A stretch of 64,000 nt of DNA from assembly GCA_003164785.1 (NCBI GenBank), contig PLUE01000016.1, positions 62,001-126,000 on the forward strand, read 5' to 3'. The stretch comes from Gammaproteobacteria bacterium. GTDB taxonomy: Bacteria; Pseudomonadota; Gammaproteobacteria; Steroidobacterales; Steroidobacteraceae. The translations under genes were made by a program, and so were the position numbers. Positions within the stretch are counted from its first letter, which is position 1. The number at the start of each line of letters is the position of its first letter. Under the pieces are notes generated by a model that worked only from the letters and a program-made list of their open reading frames with translations, did no database searches and was not told the DNA's origin. This document shows positions 26,121 to 34,623 of this stretch, piece after piece.

Positions 26121-27317
26121 ATGCGCATCACTGAAGGGTTCACCCAGAGCCAGTTTCTCGCCAACATCAATTCGCTGGAATCGGGTCTCGCGACCACGCA
26201 GAATCAGATTTCGACCAACCTGTCGTTTACCACGGCCTCGGAAAATCCGACCGCTGCCGGCAGCGTGAACAACTACAATCAGGCCCTCGCTCAGAGCCAG
26301 CAGTTCGACACCAACGCCGACAGCGCCCAGACGAACCTGAACACGGAGGACAGCGCCCTGTCGAGTGTGCAGACACAGCTACAGAGCCTGCGCGACCTGG
26401 CGCTGGAAGCGAACAACAGCACCGAGTCGAATACGGACTTGAGCGCGATAGCAACCCAGGCTTCGCAGATCCAGAGCAGCCTGCTCGCGCTGGCGAACAC
26501 CACGAACGGCAACGGCGAATACATTTTTGGCGGCTACAACGCGACCACCCAGCCATTCTCTCTTTCCGCGACCGGCGCCACCTACAATGGCGATGAGGGT
26601 CAGCGGCAGGTGCAGATCGCGGCGGGACAGACCGTCGCCGACGGTGATAGCGGCGATGCCGTCTTCAACCAGATCAAAACGGGCAACGGTACGTTCGCCG
26701 TGGCAGCCACGTCCACCAATACGGGCAGCGCCGTCGTCGGCGCCACCACCGTGTCGAGTTCATCGAACTATGGCGGGCAGCCTTTCAATATAGTGTTCAC
26801 CTCGCCGACCGCTTATAACGTCGACAATGCCAACGGTACGGTGGCCACCACCGGCACGTACACCGACGGTTCGACAATCGCCTACGGCGGGACGCAAATC
26901 ACATTGAGCGGAACGCCCGCGGCCGGCGATTCCTTCGCCGTCACGCCAAGCGCCAACCAGAGCCTGTTCACCACGGTGCAGAACCTCGTCAGCGCGTTGC
27001 AGACCGGCACCAGCACGACCACGGGCCGCGCGCAGTTGAGCAACACCATCAACGCGCAGATCGACAACCTCGATCAGGCATTGAATCAGACCTCGGATGT
27101 GCGGGCCAGCATCGGGGGCCGGCTCAACTCGATCACGACGCAGCTGTCGGTGTCCGCCAGCCAACAAATCCAGCTGCAATCCACGATCTCCGGGCTGCAG
27201 GGCCTGAACTATGCCAGCGCGATAACCACCCTCGACCAGCAGAACACGACATTGAGCGCCGCGATGCAGGCTTACACCCTGACGCAGGGCCTGTCGCTGT
27301 TCAAGTTCCTGCAGTAG
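26121..27317 (+). CDS. flgL: FlgL: hook-filament junction protein 3
   Basis: 398 residues from the ATG at 26121. The N-terminus M-R-I-T-E-G-F and helical T-T-Q-N-Q-I-S-T-N are flagellin-like, as is the C-terminal helix A-S-A-I-T-T-L-D-Q-Q-N-T. Residues about 195-281 contain the same N-T-G-S-A to G-T-P-A-A-G-D-S-F module as FlgK, which makes the protein longer than enteric FlgL (about 317). It forms the adaptor between FlgK and flagellin. Confidence 0.92.
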   Translation: MRITEGFTQSQFLANINSLESGLATTQNQISTNLSFTTASENPTAAGSVNNYNQALAQSQQFDTNADSAQTNLNTEDSALSSVQTQLQSLRDLALEANNSTESNTDLSAIATQASQIQSSLLALANTTNGNGEYIFGGYNATTQPFSLSATGATYNGDEGQRQVQIAAGQTVADGDSGDAVFNQIKTGNGTFAVAATSTNTGSAVVGATTVSSSSNYGGQPFNIVFTSPTAYNVDNANGTVATTGTYTDGSTIAYGGTQITLSGTPAAGDSFAVTPSANQSLFTTVQNLVSALQTGTSTTTGRAQLSNTINAQIDNLDQALNQTSDVRASIGGRLNSITTQLSVSASQQIQLQSTISGLQGLNYASAITTLDQQNTTLSAAMQAYTLTQGLSLFKFLQ

Positions 27318-27318
27318 A

Positions 27319-27341
27319 GGCCACGCGACGCGAGGGTGGCC
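27319..27341. terminator. Possible hairpin between flgL and slyD
   Basis: GGCCAC (27319-27324) and GTGGCC (27336-27341) can pair across an 11-base loop in the gap between convergent genes. There is no T-run on either side, so termination is uncertain. Confidence 0.3.
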
Positions 27342-27385
27342 CACCCTGGCAGCGGCCCCAGCGCCGCCCGCAGGAGCAGGGTCGC

Positions 27386-27859
27386 TCAGTGGTGGTGGCC
27401 GCCGGCGCCGTGAACGTGGCCGTGTTCCAGCTCCTCGCCGGTGGCTTCGCGCACGGTGACGACTTCCACGTCGAAATTCAAGGTTTGATCCGCCAACGGG
27501 TGGTTACCGTCCAGAGTGACCATGTCGCCGACCACGGCAGTCACGGTGAACAGACGCATGCCGTCCTCGGTTCGAGCCTGGAATTGCATGCCTTTCTTCA
27601 ATTCGCCGGCGCCCTGCAGGGATCGCTTGGGAACACGTTGAATCAGGCCTTCGTCGCGCACGCCATAACCATCCGCAGGCGCGATCGAGACGGCGAGGGT
27701 GCTCCCCTCCTGCTGTCCTTCCAAGGCCTTCTCGAGGCCCGGGACCAGGTTGCCGTGCCCCTGGATGTACGCCAGCGGCTCGCCGCCGGCGGAGCTGTCG
27801 AGCACCGCCCCGTTGTCGTCCTTGAGCGTGTAGTGAATGAGAACCACTCGATCTGCCAT
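27386..27859 (-). CDS. slyD: SlyD-like FKBP-type peptidyl-prolyl isomerase
   Basis: 157 residues. The FKBP part begins V-V-L-I-H-Y-T-L-K-D-D-N-G with P-L-A-Y-I-Q-G-H-G-N-L-V-P-G-L-E-K-A-L. An inserted flap domain (residues about 70-125) contains G-Y-G-V-R-D and D-G-N-H-P-L-A, as in SlyD. The C-terminus is His-rich (H-G-H-V-H-G-A-G-G-H-H-H), a metal-binding tail. The ATG at 27857-27859 is chosen because the family starts at this point. It lies downstream of rimO with a 64-bp gap. Confidence 0.88.
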   Translation of the reverse strand: MADRVVLIHYTLKDDNGAVLDSSAGGEPLAYIQGHGNLVPGLEKALEGQQEGSTLAVSIAPADGYGVRDEGLIQRVPKRSLQGAGELKKGMQFQARTEDGMRLFTVTAVVGDMVTLDGNHPLADQTLNFDVEVVTVREATGEELEHGHVHGAGGHHH

Positions 27860-27923
27860 AATTTCCACGAAAGAATCTCCAGCGTCCGTTAATATTGCCA
27901 AAATAGACCCCCAGCTTACACAA

Positions 27924-29255
27924 CTAGTGGGCCAATCGCGCCTCGAGATCATAGTCGCCGGCGCCGACGATCTGCACGTCGGCCAGCGCGCCAATTTTCA
28001 AGCCCTTGGCGTCGTGAATCCTGACGGTGCCGTCGATTTCGGGCGCATCGCTGCTGGATCGCGCCACCGCAATGTCGCCGTCGAACCCGTCCACCAACAC
28101 CTGCATGCTGCGCCCCACCTTCCGTGCCAACCGCTGCGCGCTAATCTCGGCGGCCAGTTCCATGAAGCGGCCGCGCCGTTCCTGCTTGACCTCATCGGGC
28201 ACGGCCGGTTGCCGCAGCGCGTTCGCGGCGGCGCCGGCGACGGGCGAGTATTCGAAGCAGCCGACGCGGTCGAGTTGCGCAACCTCGAGCCACGCCAGTA
28301 GCTCCTCGAAGTCCGCGTCCGTCTCGCCGGGAAAGCCGACGATGAACGTGCTGCGAATGGTGATGTCCGGCGCGATGCGCCGCCACGCCGCAATGCGTTC
28401 GAGCGTGTTCTCGGAGGCGGCCGGACGCTTCATCAATTTCAGGATTCGCGCACTGGCATGTTGGAATGGGATGTCGAGATACGGGAGGACACCGCCTTCC
28501 TTCATCAGGCCGATCACCTGATCGACATGCGGATACGGGTATACGTAGTGCATGCGGACCCACACGCCGAGCTCGCCCAGGGCGGCGGCGAGATCGTAGA
28601 ATTTTGCCCGCCGCTCGACGTCCCGCCAGGGTTGCGCGGCGTATTTCAAGTCCACTCCGTACGCGCTCGTGTCCTGTGAGACGACCAGGATCTCCTTGAC
28701 GCCGGCCCGCACCAGCTGTTCGGCCTCCCGCAATACATCGCCGACCGGGCGGCTCACGAGATCGCCGCGCAGCGACGGGATGATGCAGAAGCTGCAGCGG
28801 TGGTTGCAGCCCTCGGATATCTTGAGATACGCGTAGTGGCGGGGAGTGAGCTTCACGCCCTGCGGCGGGATCAGATCCAGGAACGGCTCGTGCTGCGGGG
28901 GCAGATGTTCGTGCACCGACGCCACGACTTCTTCGTAGCGTTGCGGGCCCGTGATCTTGAGCACCTGTGGATGCCGGTCGAGAATCTTTTGCGGCTGCGC
29001 GCCGAGGCAACCGGTGACGATCACCTTGCCGTTCTCGGCCAGTGCCTCGCCGATGGCGTCGAGCGACTCGTCGACCGCGCTGTCGATGAAGCCGCAGGTG
29101 TTGACGATCACGAGATCGGCCGCGCGATAACTGGGGGCGACCTCATAACCTTCCGCTCGCAGCCGGGTGAGTATGCGTTCGGAATCGACCAGCGCCTTGG
29201 GGCAGCCCAGGCTGACGAAGCCCACTTTGGGGATTTTACGGGTAACCGTTTTCAC
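27924..29255 (-). CDS. rimO: RimO: ribosomal protein S12 methylthiotransferase
   Basis: 443 residues, typical for RimO. The N-terminal MTTase domain has [19 protein letters not shown] and V-T-G-C-L-G-A, giving three cluster cysteines. The radical-SAM site is [17 protein letters not shown] domain closes the protein. It adds a methylthio group to an aspartate of S12 using two 4Fe-4S clusters. The start is a GTG at 29253-29255. Housekeeping; it separates the rod/hook genes from the sugar island. Confidence 0.95.
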   Translation of the reverse strand: MKTVTRKIPKVGFVSLGCPKALVDSERILTRLRAEGYEVAPSYRAADLVIVNTCGFIDSAVDESLDAIGEALAENGKVIVTGCLGAQPQKILDRHPQVLKITGPQRYEEVVASVHEHLPPQHEPFLDLIPPQGVKLTPRHYAYLKISEGCNHRCSFCIIPSLRGDLVSRPVGDVLREAEQLVRAGVKEILVVSQDTSAYGVDLKYAAQPWRDVERRAKFYDLAAALGELGVWVRMHYVYPYPHVDQVIGLMKEGGVLPYLDIPFQHASARILKLMKRPAASENTLERIAAWRRIAPDITIRSTFIVGFPGETDADFEELLAWLEVAQLDRVGCFEYSPVAGAAANALRQPAVPDEVKQERRGRFMELAAEISAQRLARKVGRSMQVLVDGFDGDIAVARSSSDAPEIDGTVRIHDAKGLKIGALADVQIVGAGDYDLEARLAH

Positions 29256-29392
29256 TGGGAGGCTCTTTAAGTGTAGGGGATGCCGGTCTTCACGCTCGAT
29301 CGGTTGTGCGATGCACGGCGGTGGCGGCAGAATATCTAGTTTATCGCGAAATGAACCGAATATCGACCCGCGGCCTCAGCTGCACCCGAACC

Positions 29393-30511
29393 TCAGCTGC
29401 AAATGAGTTCGAGGATGCGCTCAACCTGGCCGTGCTCGAGGGAGGGGTAAATGGGCAGGCAAAGGACCTGTTGCGCGACCCTGCTGGCCGCCGGCAGGTT
29501 GGTGGGCGCGGCCGACGGCAGGCCGCGATACATGGGGAAATCGCTGATGAGCGGGTAGAAATAACGGCGCACATGGATGCCGTGGTCGCGGAATTTCTGG
29601 TACAGGGCGTCCCGGGACAGGGGGTAGTCGGGTCCCACCAAGATGGGAAAATAGGCATAGTTCGAGACGGTCTCTCCGGTCTCCCGCGCGCATGTCACCC
29701 CACGGACATGCGCGAGACCCGCCCGGTAGCGCCCATCGATCGCCCGGCGCTTGGCCGTGGCCTCATCGAATCCCTTGAGTTGCAGCAGGCCGAGCGCCGC
29801 ATTGAATTCGCTCATCTTTCCGTTGATGCCCGGCGCGACGACGGTGGTCTCGCCGGCGAAGCCGAAATTCTTCAGGTAGTTGATGCGTTGGCGGGTCTTC
29901 TCGTCCGGACAGATGATGGCGCCGCCCTCGAAGGTGGTGAAGACCTTGGTCGCATGAAAACTCACCGCCGACAAATCGCCGTGTTTGAGCACGCTGCCGT
30001 CGGCGCATTCCACGCCGAATGCATGTGCCGCGTCGTAGATGACCTTCAACCCATAGGTGTCGGCGATCGCGCGTATACGTTCCACGTCGCAAGGATGCCC
30101 ATAGCAATGCACGGGCATGATCGCGGTGGTCTGGGGCGTGATGGCCGCTTCGATCTTGGCCGGATCGAGATTCAGCGTCAGCGGATCGATATCGACGAAA
30201 ACCGGCTTGATGCCGTTCCATACCAAGGAGTGGGCGGTCGCCACGAACGAATACGGGGTGGTGATCACCTCGCCGGTGATGCGCAGCGCCTGCAGAGCCG
30301 TCACCAAGCCGATGGTGCAGTTGGCGAACAGGGCGATATGGTGGACCCCCAGCCGCTCGCACAGACGTTGTTCGAATTCCTCATGGAACGGACCGCCGTT
30401 CGTGAGCACCTTCGAGTCCCAGATTTGGCGCAGGTACGGGATGAAATCGTCGAGACTCGGCAGTTCGGGGCGCGTGACGTATATCGGCTGCGGTCGATTG
30501 GTTTCAGTCAT
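29393..30511 (-). CDS. vioA: VioA-like PLP-dependent nucleotide-sugar aminotransferase
   Basis: DegT/DnrJ/EryC1/StrS enzyme of 372 residues. It has T-N-G-G-P-F-H-E-E-F-E near residue 40, P-Y-S-F-V-A-T, V-H-C-Y-G-H-P-C-D-V, the PLP-phenol aspartate in Y-D-A-A-H-A-F-G-V, and the Schiff-base lysine in F-H-A-T-K-V-F-T-T-F-E-G-G. From memory these stretches follow VioA, which aminates C4 of dTDP-4-keto-6-deoxyglucose to give viosamine, a sugar found on some Pseudomonas flagellins. The ATG at 30509-30511 is preferred over an upstream start. It is divergent from the SDR gene. A different 4-amino sugar is possible. Confidence 0.8.
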   Translation of the reverse strand: MTETNRPQPIYVTRPELPSLDDFIPYLRQIWDSKVLTNGGPFHEEFEQRLCERLGVHHIALFANCTIGLVTALQALRITGEVITTPYSFVATAHSLVWNGIKPVFVDIDPLTLNLDPAKIEAAITPQTTAIMPVHCYGHPCDVERIRAIADTYGLKVIYDAAHAFGVECADGSVLKHGDLSAVSFHATKVFTTFEGGAIICPDEKTRQRINYLKNFGFAGETTVVAPGINGKMSEFNAALGLLQLKGFDEATAKRRAIDGRYRAGLAHVRGVTCARETGETVSNYAYFPILVGPDYPLSRDALYQKFRDHGIHVRRYFYPLISDFPMYRGLPSAAPTNLPAASRVAQQVLCLPIYPSLEHGQVERILELICS

Positions 30512-30591
30512 CGTGCGTGACTCCCGAATGCATGAGGCCACAGTATACGCAGTTGTCTTACGCCACGCAGGTGGCGCATAGTCCGCGCACC

Positions 30592-31347
30592 ATGGAGAAC
30601 CGCGGCAACATTGTGATCACGGGCGCCGCGGGTGCGATCGGACGTGCCGCGGCAAGAGTCCTGTCGGCCGACGGGTATCGCTTGCTGCTGGTGGATCGCA
30701 ATGAAGAGGACTTGACGCGCATGGCCGCCGACTATCCGACGTCGGTGCAGTTCGTCGCCGATGCGACCAATGCCGCTCAGGTCGCCGAGGTGTTTCGCCA
30801 GGCGTCCGCCGGCTCCTTGGACGGCGTGATCCTTGCCGCGGGAATCGAGGGACCCGTGGGGAATTTCGAGGACTGTGACGACGAGGCCTTCGCCACGGTG
30901 ATGCTGGTCAACGTGAAGAGTGTCTGGCTGGGGATCAAGTACGGTCTGCAGGTCATGAAGCCGCAACGCAGCGGCAGCATCGTCGCCCTCTCATCCATCT
31001 CCGGCGTCATGGCGGCACCAATGTTGGCGCCGTACGCGGCCAGCAAGCATGCCGTCGTCGGGCTGGTGAGAACGGCGGCGCGCGAGGCGGCCGCCTTCAA
31101 CGTGCGCGTGAACGCCCTGTGCCCCGCGCCGGTGGACTCGGACATGATGCGCAGGATCGACACTGACCTGAGCGAGAAATTTCCGCAGCGGCTCGGAGGA
31201 GGCGCGGACGCGGCCAAACTCGTGCCGATGCAGCGCTACGCGACCCCCGACGAGGTGGCCCGCGCCGCGGCTTTTCTCTGTTCGGACGCGTCGAGCTATT
31301 GCACCGGATCGACCTTCATGGTCGACGGCGGCATCTCATGCCGCTGA
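30592..31347 (+). CDS. Short-chain dehydrogenase/reductase (FabG-like)
   Basis: 251 residues. Classical SDR motifs: T-G-A-A-G-A-I-G near residue 10 for NAD(P), the catalytic serine in A-L-S-S-I-S-G, Y-A-A-S-K, and the C-terminal C-T-G-S-T-F-M-V-D-G-G. The N-x-A-G position reads A-A-G. In viosamine-type islands a FabG-like reductase is thought to supply a 3-hydroxyacyl group for the amino sugar; here it could do that or act on the sugar. It heads the rightward run of island genes. Confidence 0.85.
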   Translation: MENRGNIVITGAAGAIGRAAARVLSADGYRLLLVDRNEEDLTRMAADYPTSVQFVADATNAAQVAEVFRQASAGSLDGVILAAGIEGPVGNFEDCDDEAFATVMLVNVKSVWLGIKYGLQVMKPQRSGSIVALSSISGVMAAPMLAPYAASKHAVVGLVRTAAREAAAFNVRVNALCPAPVDSDMMRRIDTDLSEKFPQRLGGGADAAKLVPMQRYATPDEVARAAAFLCSDASSYCTGSTFMVDGGISCR

Positions 31348-31382
31348 CGAGCCGGCATGCCCCGGCTTCGCCGCGCTGAGCC

Positions 31383-32408
31383 GTGGCCTTTTTAGGCGGA
31401 TTTTTCGGCATCGAGTTCCCGCCGGCTGAAGCTCCCGGCATCGGCTCCTACTGGGGCATGCCGCCGGATCCCGCGCTCACCTTCGTCAACGCACGTTCCG
31501 CGTTGAGCGCCTTGCTCGCCTCGGTGCGCCCACCGACTCTGTGGTTGCCGGCCTACATATGCCGTTCGGTCCCGCAGGCCGCCGCCGCGGCCGAGACGCC
31601 CGTGAGGTATTTTCCGGTCGATGTCTCGTTGCAGCCCGACATCGCCTTCCTCGATGCGGCGACGCGTGCGGGCGACATGGTGCTTGCGGTGGATTATTTC
31701 GGCCGGGCGCCGGACGCCCCCTTTCTCGATTTCGTTGCGCAGCGTCAAGACCTGCGGTTCGTGGAGGATGGGTGCCATGCCGTCGACACCGGCGCGCCGC
31801 CGTGGGGCCGATGGTGCCTGCGCAGTCCGCGAAAGCTGGTCGGGGTTCCGGACGGCGGATTCATCGCGCCGGGCGATGATATCGCCGAGCCGCACCGCTC
31901 GCGGATCGATCCTCGATTGGATGCTCAGCGTGCGGCCTGCCTGCGCTTCGAGGACGAGGAGGAACAGGCCAATCCCCGCTGGCACGCAGCCAACCAGGAA
32001 CGCGAAACAGCGGAGAACGTATCGCGGCGGCGCATGAGCCGCCTCGCGCGCGAGCTTCTCGCCAGACTTCCCGTCGAGGCCATCGCCCGGCAACGGCGCG
32101 ACAATTTCCAGGCGCTGGCGGAATCGATGAGTGGGCTGGCTTTCCTGCCGGACCAACGGCCCGCCTATGTGCCGCTGGGATTCCCGGTTCGTCTGCCGCC
32201 GGCAACACGAAGCCGGGTGCGTGCCGATCTGATCGAGCAGGGGATATTTCCGGCAGTGCATTGGGACGATCTGCCATCGCCCGCCAGCTTCGCCGTCGCG
32301 CACGGGCTGGCGGGCGAACTCCTGACGTTGCCCTGTGATCAGCGCTACGGGACGGCCGACATGGAACGGGTGGCCGATGTGCTGCGCCAAAGTGTGCGCC
32401 GGCCTTGA
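31383..32408 (+). CDS. DegT-like PLP-fold protein, possibly degenerate
   Basis: 341 residues from a GTG. Blocks resemble a DegT aminotransferase: W-L-P-A-Y-I-C for the usual P-x-Y-x-x, F-V-E-D-G-C-H-A for the D-x-A-H-A PLP segment, and S-P-R-K-L-V-G-V-P-D-G-G for the lysine segment. A lysine in the right place remains, but the aspartate/alanine pair before His is altered. It is shorter than family norms. The gene is followed by a TTGA overlap with the next. The role in the sugar pathway is unknown. Confidence 0.6.
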   Translation: MAFLGGFFGIEFPPAEAPGIGSYWGMPPDPALTFVNARSALSALLASVRPPTLWLPAYICRSVPQAAAAAETPVRYFPVDVSLQPDIAFLDAATRAGDMVLAVDYFGRAPDAPFLDFVAQRQDLRFVEDGCHAVDTGAPPWGRWCLRSPRKLVGVPDGGFIAPGDDIAEPHRSRIDPRLDAQRAACLRFEDEEEQANPRWHAANQERETAENVSRRRMSRLARELLARLPVEAIARQRRDNFQALAESMSGLAFLPDQRPAYVPLGFPVRLPPATRSRVRADLIEQGIFPAVHWDDLPSPASFAVAHGLAGELLTLPCDQRYGTADMERVADVLRQSVRRP

Positions 32409-33295
32409 CGCATCCGTACGCGACCGAGGGCTACGCTCGCTCACTGGGTCATTGGGGGGATGCCTTCCACGTACCCGAGTGGGGCAGCTACGTCATGCTG
32501 CGCGAGATTCCGGGTGGCGTCGATGCGGCGGGCACCTATCCGATCGCCGTATTGGCGCCGGGGGCCGACGTTGCCGCCGGATTGGAGCGACTGCGTCGTT
32601 CGGGGGTGGTGTCGATCACGCTGGTGTTGGACGATTTCAACCGCCCTTCGCTCGATGAGCTCGGGCGATGCTTCCAGGTCATCAACCGTTTCAAGACGCA
32701 TTACCTTCGACGCGGCGCGATGCCCTTCTCTTATGGCAAGCACCATCGGTACGAGGTGCGGCGGGCGGCAAAGAGAGTGACGGTGCGCCCGTTCGCGCTC
32801 GCTGACCACGCCGGCGAGTGGTCGACGTTATATGCCGGCCTGGTCAGGCGCCTGGGGCTCACGGGCGTCCATGATTTTCCGCCGGCCCATCACGAGGCGC
32901 TGCAGCAGCTGGGCGGCTTGACGTCGATCGGTGCCTGGTTGAACGATGAACTCGTCTGCGCGCATCTGTGGGTCAGCGACGGCAGGCACGTTCACAGCCA
33001 TCTGGCCGCGTCGAGCGGCGCCGGGTACGAGGCCGGCGCCGCGTATGCGGTATACGACGCGTCCATCCGCCATTTCAGCGAGGCGGAGCTGATAAACTTC
33101 GGGGGAGGCGCGGGCATCGGTGATGATCCCGACGACGGACTCGCGCGCTTCAAACGGGGGTTCGCGAATGACCGCGCGTCCGCCTACTTGTGCGGCGCCA
33201 TTCTCGATGCCGGCCTCTACGACAAACTCGTGCGCCAAAAAGGCGTGCCGCCGGATACACTGTATTTTCCCGCCTACCGGGCACGGACGGACTGA
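32405..33295 (+). CDS. FemAB/GNAT-like acyltransferase
   Basis: 296 residues. The C-terminal half has the GNAT-like pattern of FemAB/BioF2-domain acyltransferases: a segment around L-N-D-E-L-V-C-A-H-L-W-V-S-D, then A-G-Y-E-A-G-A-A-Y-A-V-Y-D-A-S-I and L-I-N-F-G-G-G-A-G-I-G-D-D. Proteins of this kind put acyl or aminoacyl groups on amino sugars or peptidoglycan. It starts at a TTG overlapping the stop of the preceding gene. In this setting it may acylate the amino group made by the aminotransferase. Family assignment is by pattern only. Confidence 0.6.
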   Translation: MTHPYATEGYARSLGHWGDAFHVPEWGSYVMLREIPGGVDAAGTYPIAVLAPGADVAAGLERLRRSGVVSITLVLDDFNRPSLDELGRCFQVINRFKTHYLRRGAMPFSYGKHHRYEVRRAAKRVTVRPFALADHAGEWSTLYAGLVRRLGLTGVHDFPPAHHEALQQLGGLTSIGAWLNDELVCAHLWVSDGRHVHSHLAASSGAGYEAGAAYAVYDASIRHFSEAELINFGGGAGIGDDPDDGLARFKRGFANDRASAYLCGAILDAGLYDKLVRQKGVPPDTLYFPAYRARTD

Positions 33296-33296
33296 C

Positions 33297-33875
33297 ATGC
33301 ACATTCTCGGCAACAGCGTCACATTGCGGGCCATCGAAGAGGCCGACCTCGACAGTTTTCACGACTGGGGCAATGATCCCGAGTTGTGGCGCCAACTCGG
33401 CGGATGGCATTTTCCCGTGTCGCGCGCCTCGACTCGCGCCTGGTTCGACAAGCTGCAGAACGACCCGTCGAATCTGCGGCTGGCAGTCTCGACACCCGAC
33501 CTGGGCGTCGTGGGACTCGCCAACCTGCTCGAACTCGACTGGAAGAACCGCCATGCCTTTCATGGAATGATGCTCGGCAATCCGGCCGCGCGGGGCAAGG
33601 GCATCGGGCTCGACGCCGTGATGGCGATCATGCGGTATGCCTTCGACGAACTCGGCTTGAGCCGTTTGGATGGGTCGATGATCGAATACAACGCGGCGTC
33701 GCTGCGCCTGTACTGCGGAAAGTGCGCGTGGAAGGAAGAGGGACGTCAGCGCGGCTGGTACTATCGTGCCGGACGCCGATGGGACAAGATCCTGGTCGGC
33801 GTGACCCGCGAGGACTACGACAGCTTGGTGAGCACCAACCACTACTGGGACGCCTCCGCGCGCAATGACGATTAA
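33297..33875 (+). CDS. GNAT N-acetyltransferase (RimJ/RimL type)
   Basis: 192 residues. It begins V-T-L-R-A-I-E-E-A-D-L-D-S-F, as RimJ-type GNATs do. The acetyl-CoA loop is N-P-A-A-R-G-K-G-I-G-L-D-A-V, then Y-A-F-D-E-L-G-L-S-R-L-D-G and N-A-A-S-L-R-L-Y-C-G. It lies one base after the preceding acyltransferase gene and overlaps the next one. A likely role is acylation of a 4-amino sugar or of the target; the acceptor is not known. Confidence 0.8.
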   Translation: MHILGNSVTLRAIEEADLDSFHDWGNDPELWRQLGGWHFPVSRASTRAWFDKLQNDPSNLRLAVSTPDLGVVGLANLLELDWKNRHAFHGMMLGNPAARGKGIGLDAVMAIMRYAFDELGLSRLDGSMIEYNAASLRLYCGKCAWKEEGRQRGWYYRAGRRWDKILVGVTREDYDSLVSTNHYWDASARNDD

Positions 33876-34617
33876 GGCGGCGAGCTCCGGGCGAATCGCG
33901 ACGATCGACGCCGCGCTGGTCGAGGGCCGGATCGTGGCTGCGTTCGACCCGGCGGCCATCGCCGCCAAGGTCATGGACGAGAAGAAGATCGTCGTGCTGA
34001 AAAGCGTGTTTCCCGAAACCCTGTTGTCGGAACTGCGCGACGCGGTGATCGCGTGGGGACGCGAAATCGAGCCGGCCCCGATCGACGATTTCCGCGGCAA
34101 TTATCATCGACGTCGGGCGATGGTCTCCCGCCTGCAGCAGGCGCCGCACGTCTTCCATGACTACAATTTCAACGCCATGCCGGATCTGCCGGCCAGCCTC
34201 GCGGACAAGCTATACGGCCTCTTCGAGCCGCTGCGCCAACTGTATAACGCGTTGACGTCGAACGACGTCGAATTCGCGATTCCCGACAGCGGCCCGTACC
34301 CCCATCCACAGATACTCCACTATCCGAACGGCGGCGGCTTCTTCGGAAGGCATTGGCACAACCTGGTGCCGCAGAGGCTGGGATTCATCGTGGTGTTATC
34401 CGAGCACGGCAGGCATTTCACGCGCGGCGCCACGGTGTTCGACATCGACGGCGACATCGTCGACATGGAAGGCCAGCAGATGCTCGGTGATATTTGCATC
34501 TGGCGCTACGATCATCATCATTGGGTGTCGCAATCCGACTTGGGCTGCAAATTCGATTGGAATGCTGTCGACGGACGTTGGGTCGCGACGTTCGCCTACT
34601 TCGATCCGGCCGGATGA
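33865..34617 (+). CDS. Putative 2-oxoglutarate/Fe(II)-type oxygenase-like protein
   Basis: 250 residues. A central stretch F-F-G-R-H-W-H-N-L-V-P-Q-R-L-G-F-I is followed about 55 residues later by D-I-C-I-W-R-Y-D-H-H-H-W-V. His-rich motifs at this spacing recall jelly-roll Fe(II)/2OG oxygenases, but the classic H-x-D is not clear (H-W-H is seen). The assignment is tentative. It overlaps the GNAT gene by 11 bp and is 6 bp from the methyltransferase gene, so it belongs to the same operon. It may hydroxylate the sugar or its acyl chain. Confidence 0.45.
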   Translation: MTIKAASSGRIATIDAALVEGRIVAAFDPAAIAAKVMDEKKIVVLKSVFPETLLSELRDAVIAWGREIEPAPIDDFRGNYHRRRAMVSRLQQAPHVFHDYNFNAMPDLPASLADKLYGLFEPLRQLYNALTSNDVEFAIPDSGPYPHPQILHYPNGGGFFGRHWHNLVPQRLGFIVVLSEHGRHFTRGATVFDIDGDIVDMEGQQMLGDICIWRYDHHHWVSQSDLGCKFDWNAVDGRWVATFAYFDPAG

Positions 34618-34623
34618 GCGCGC

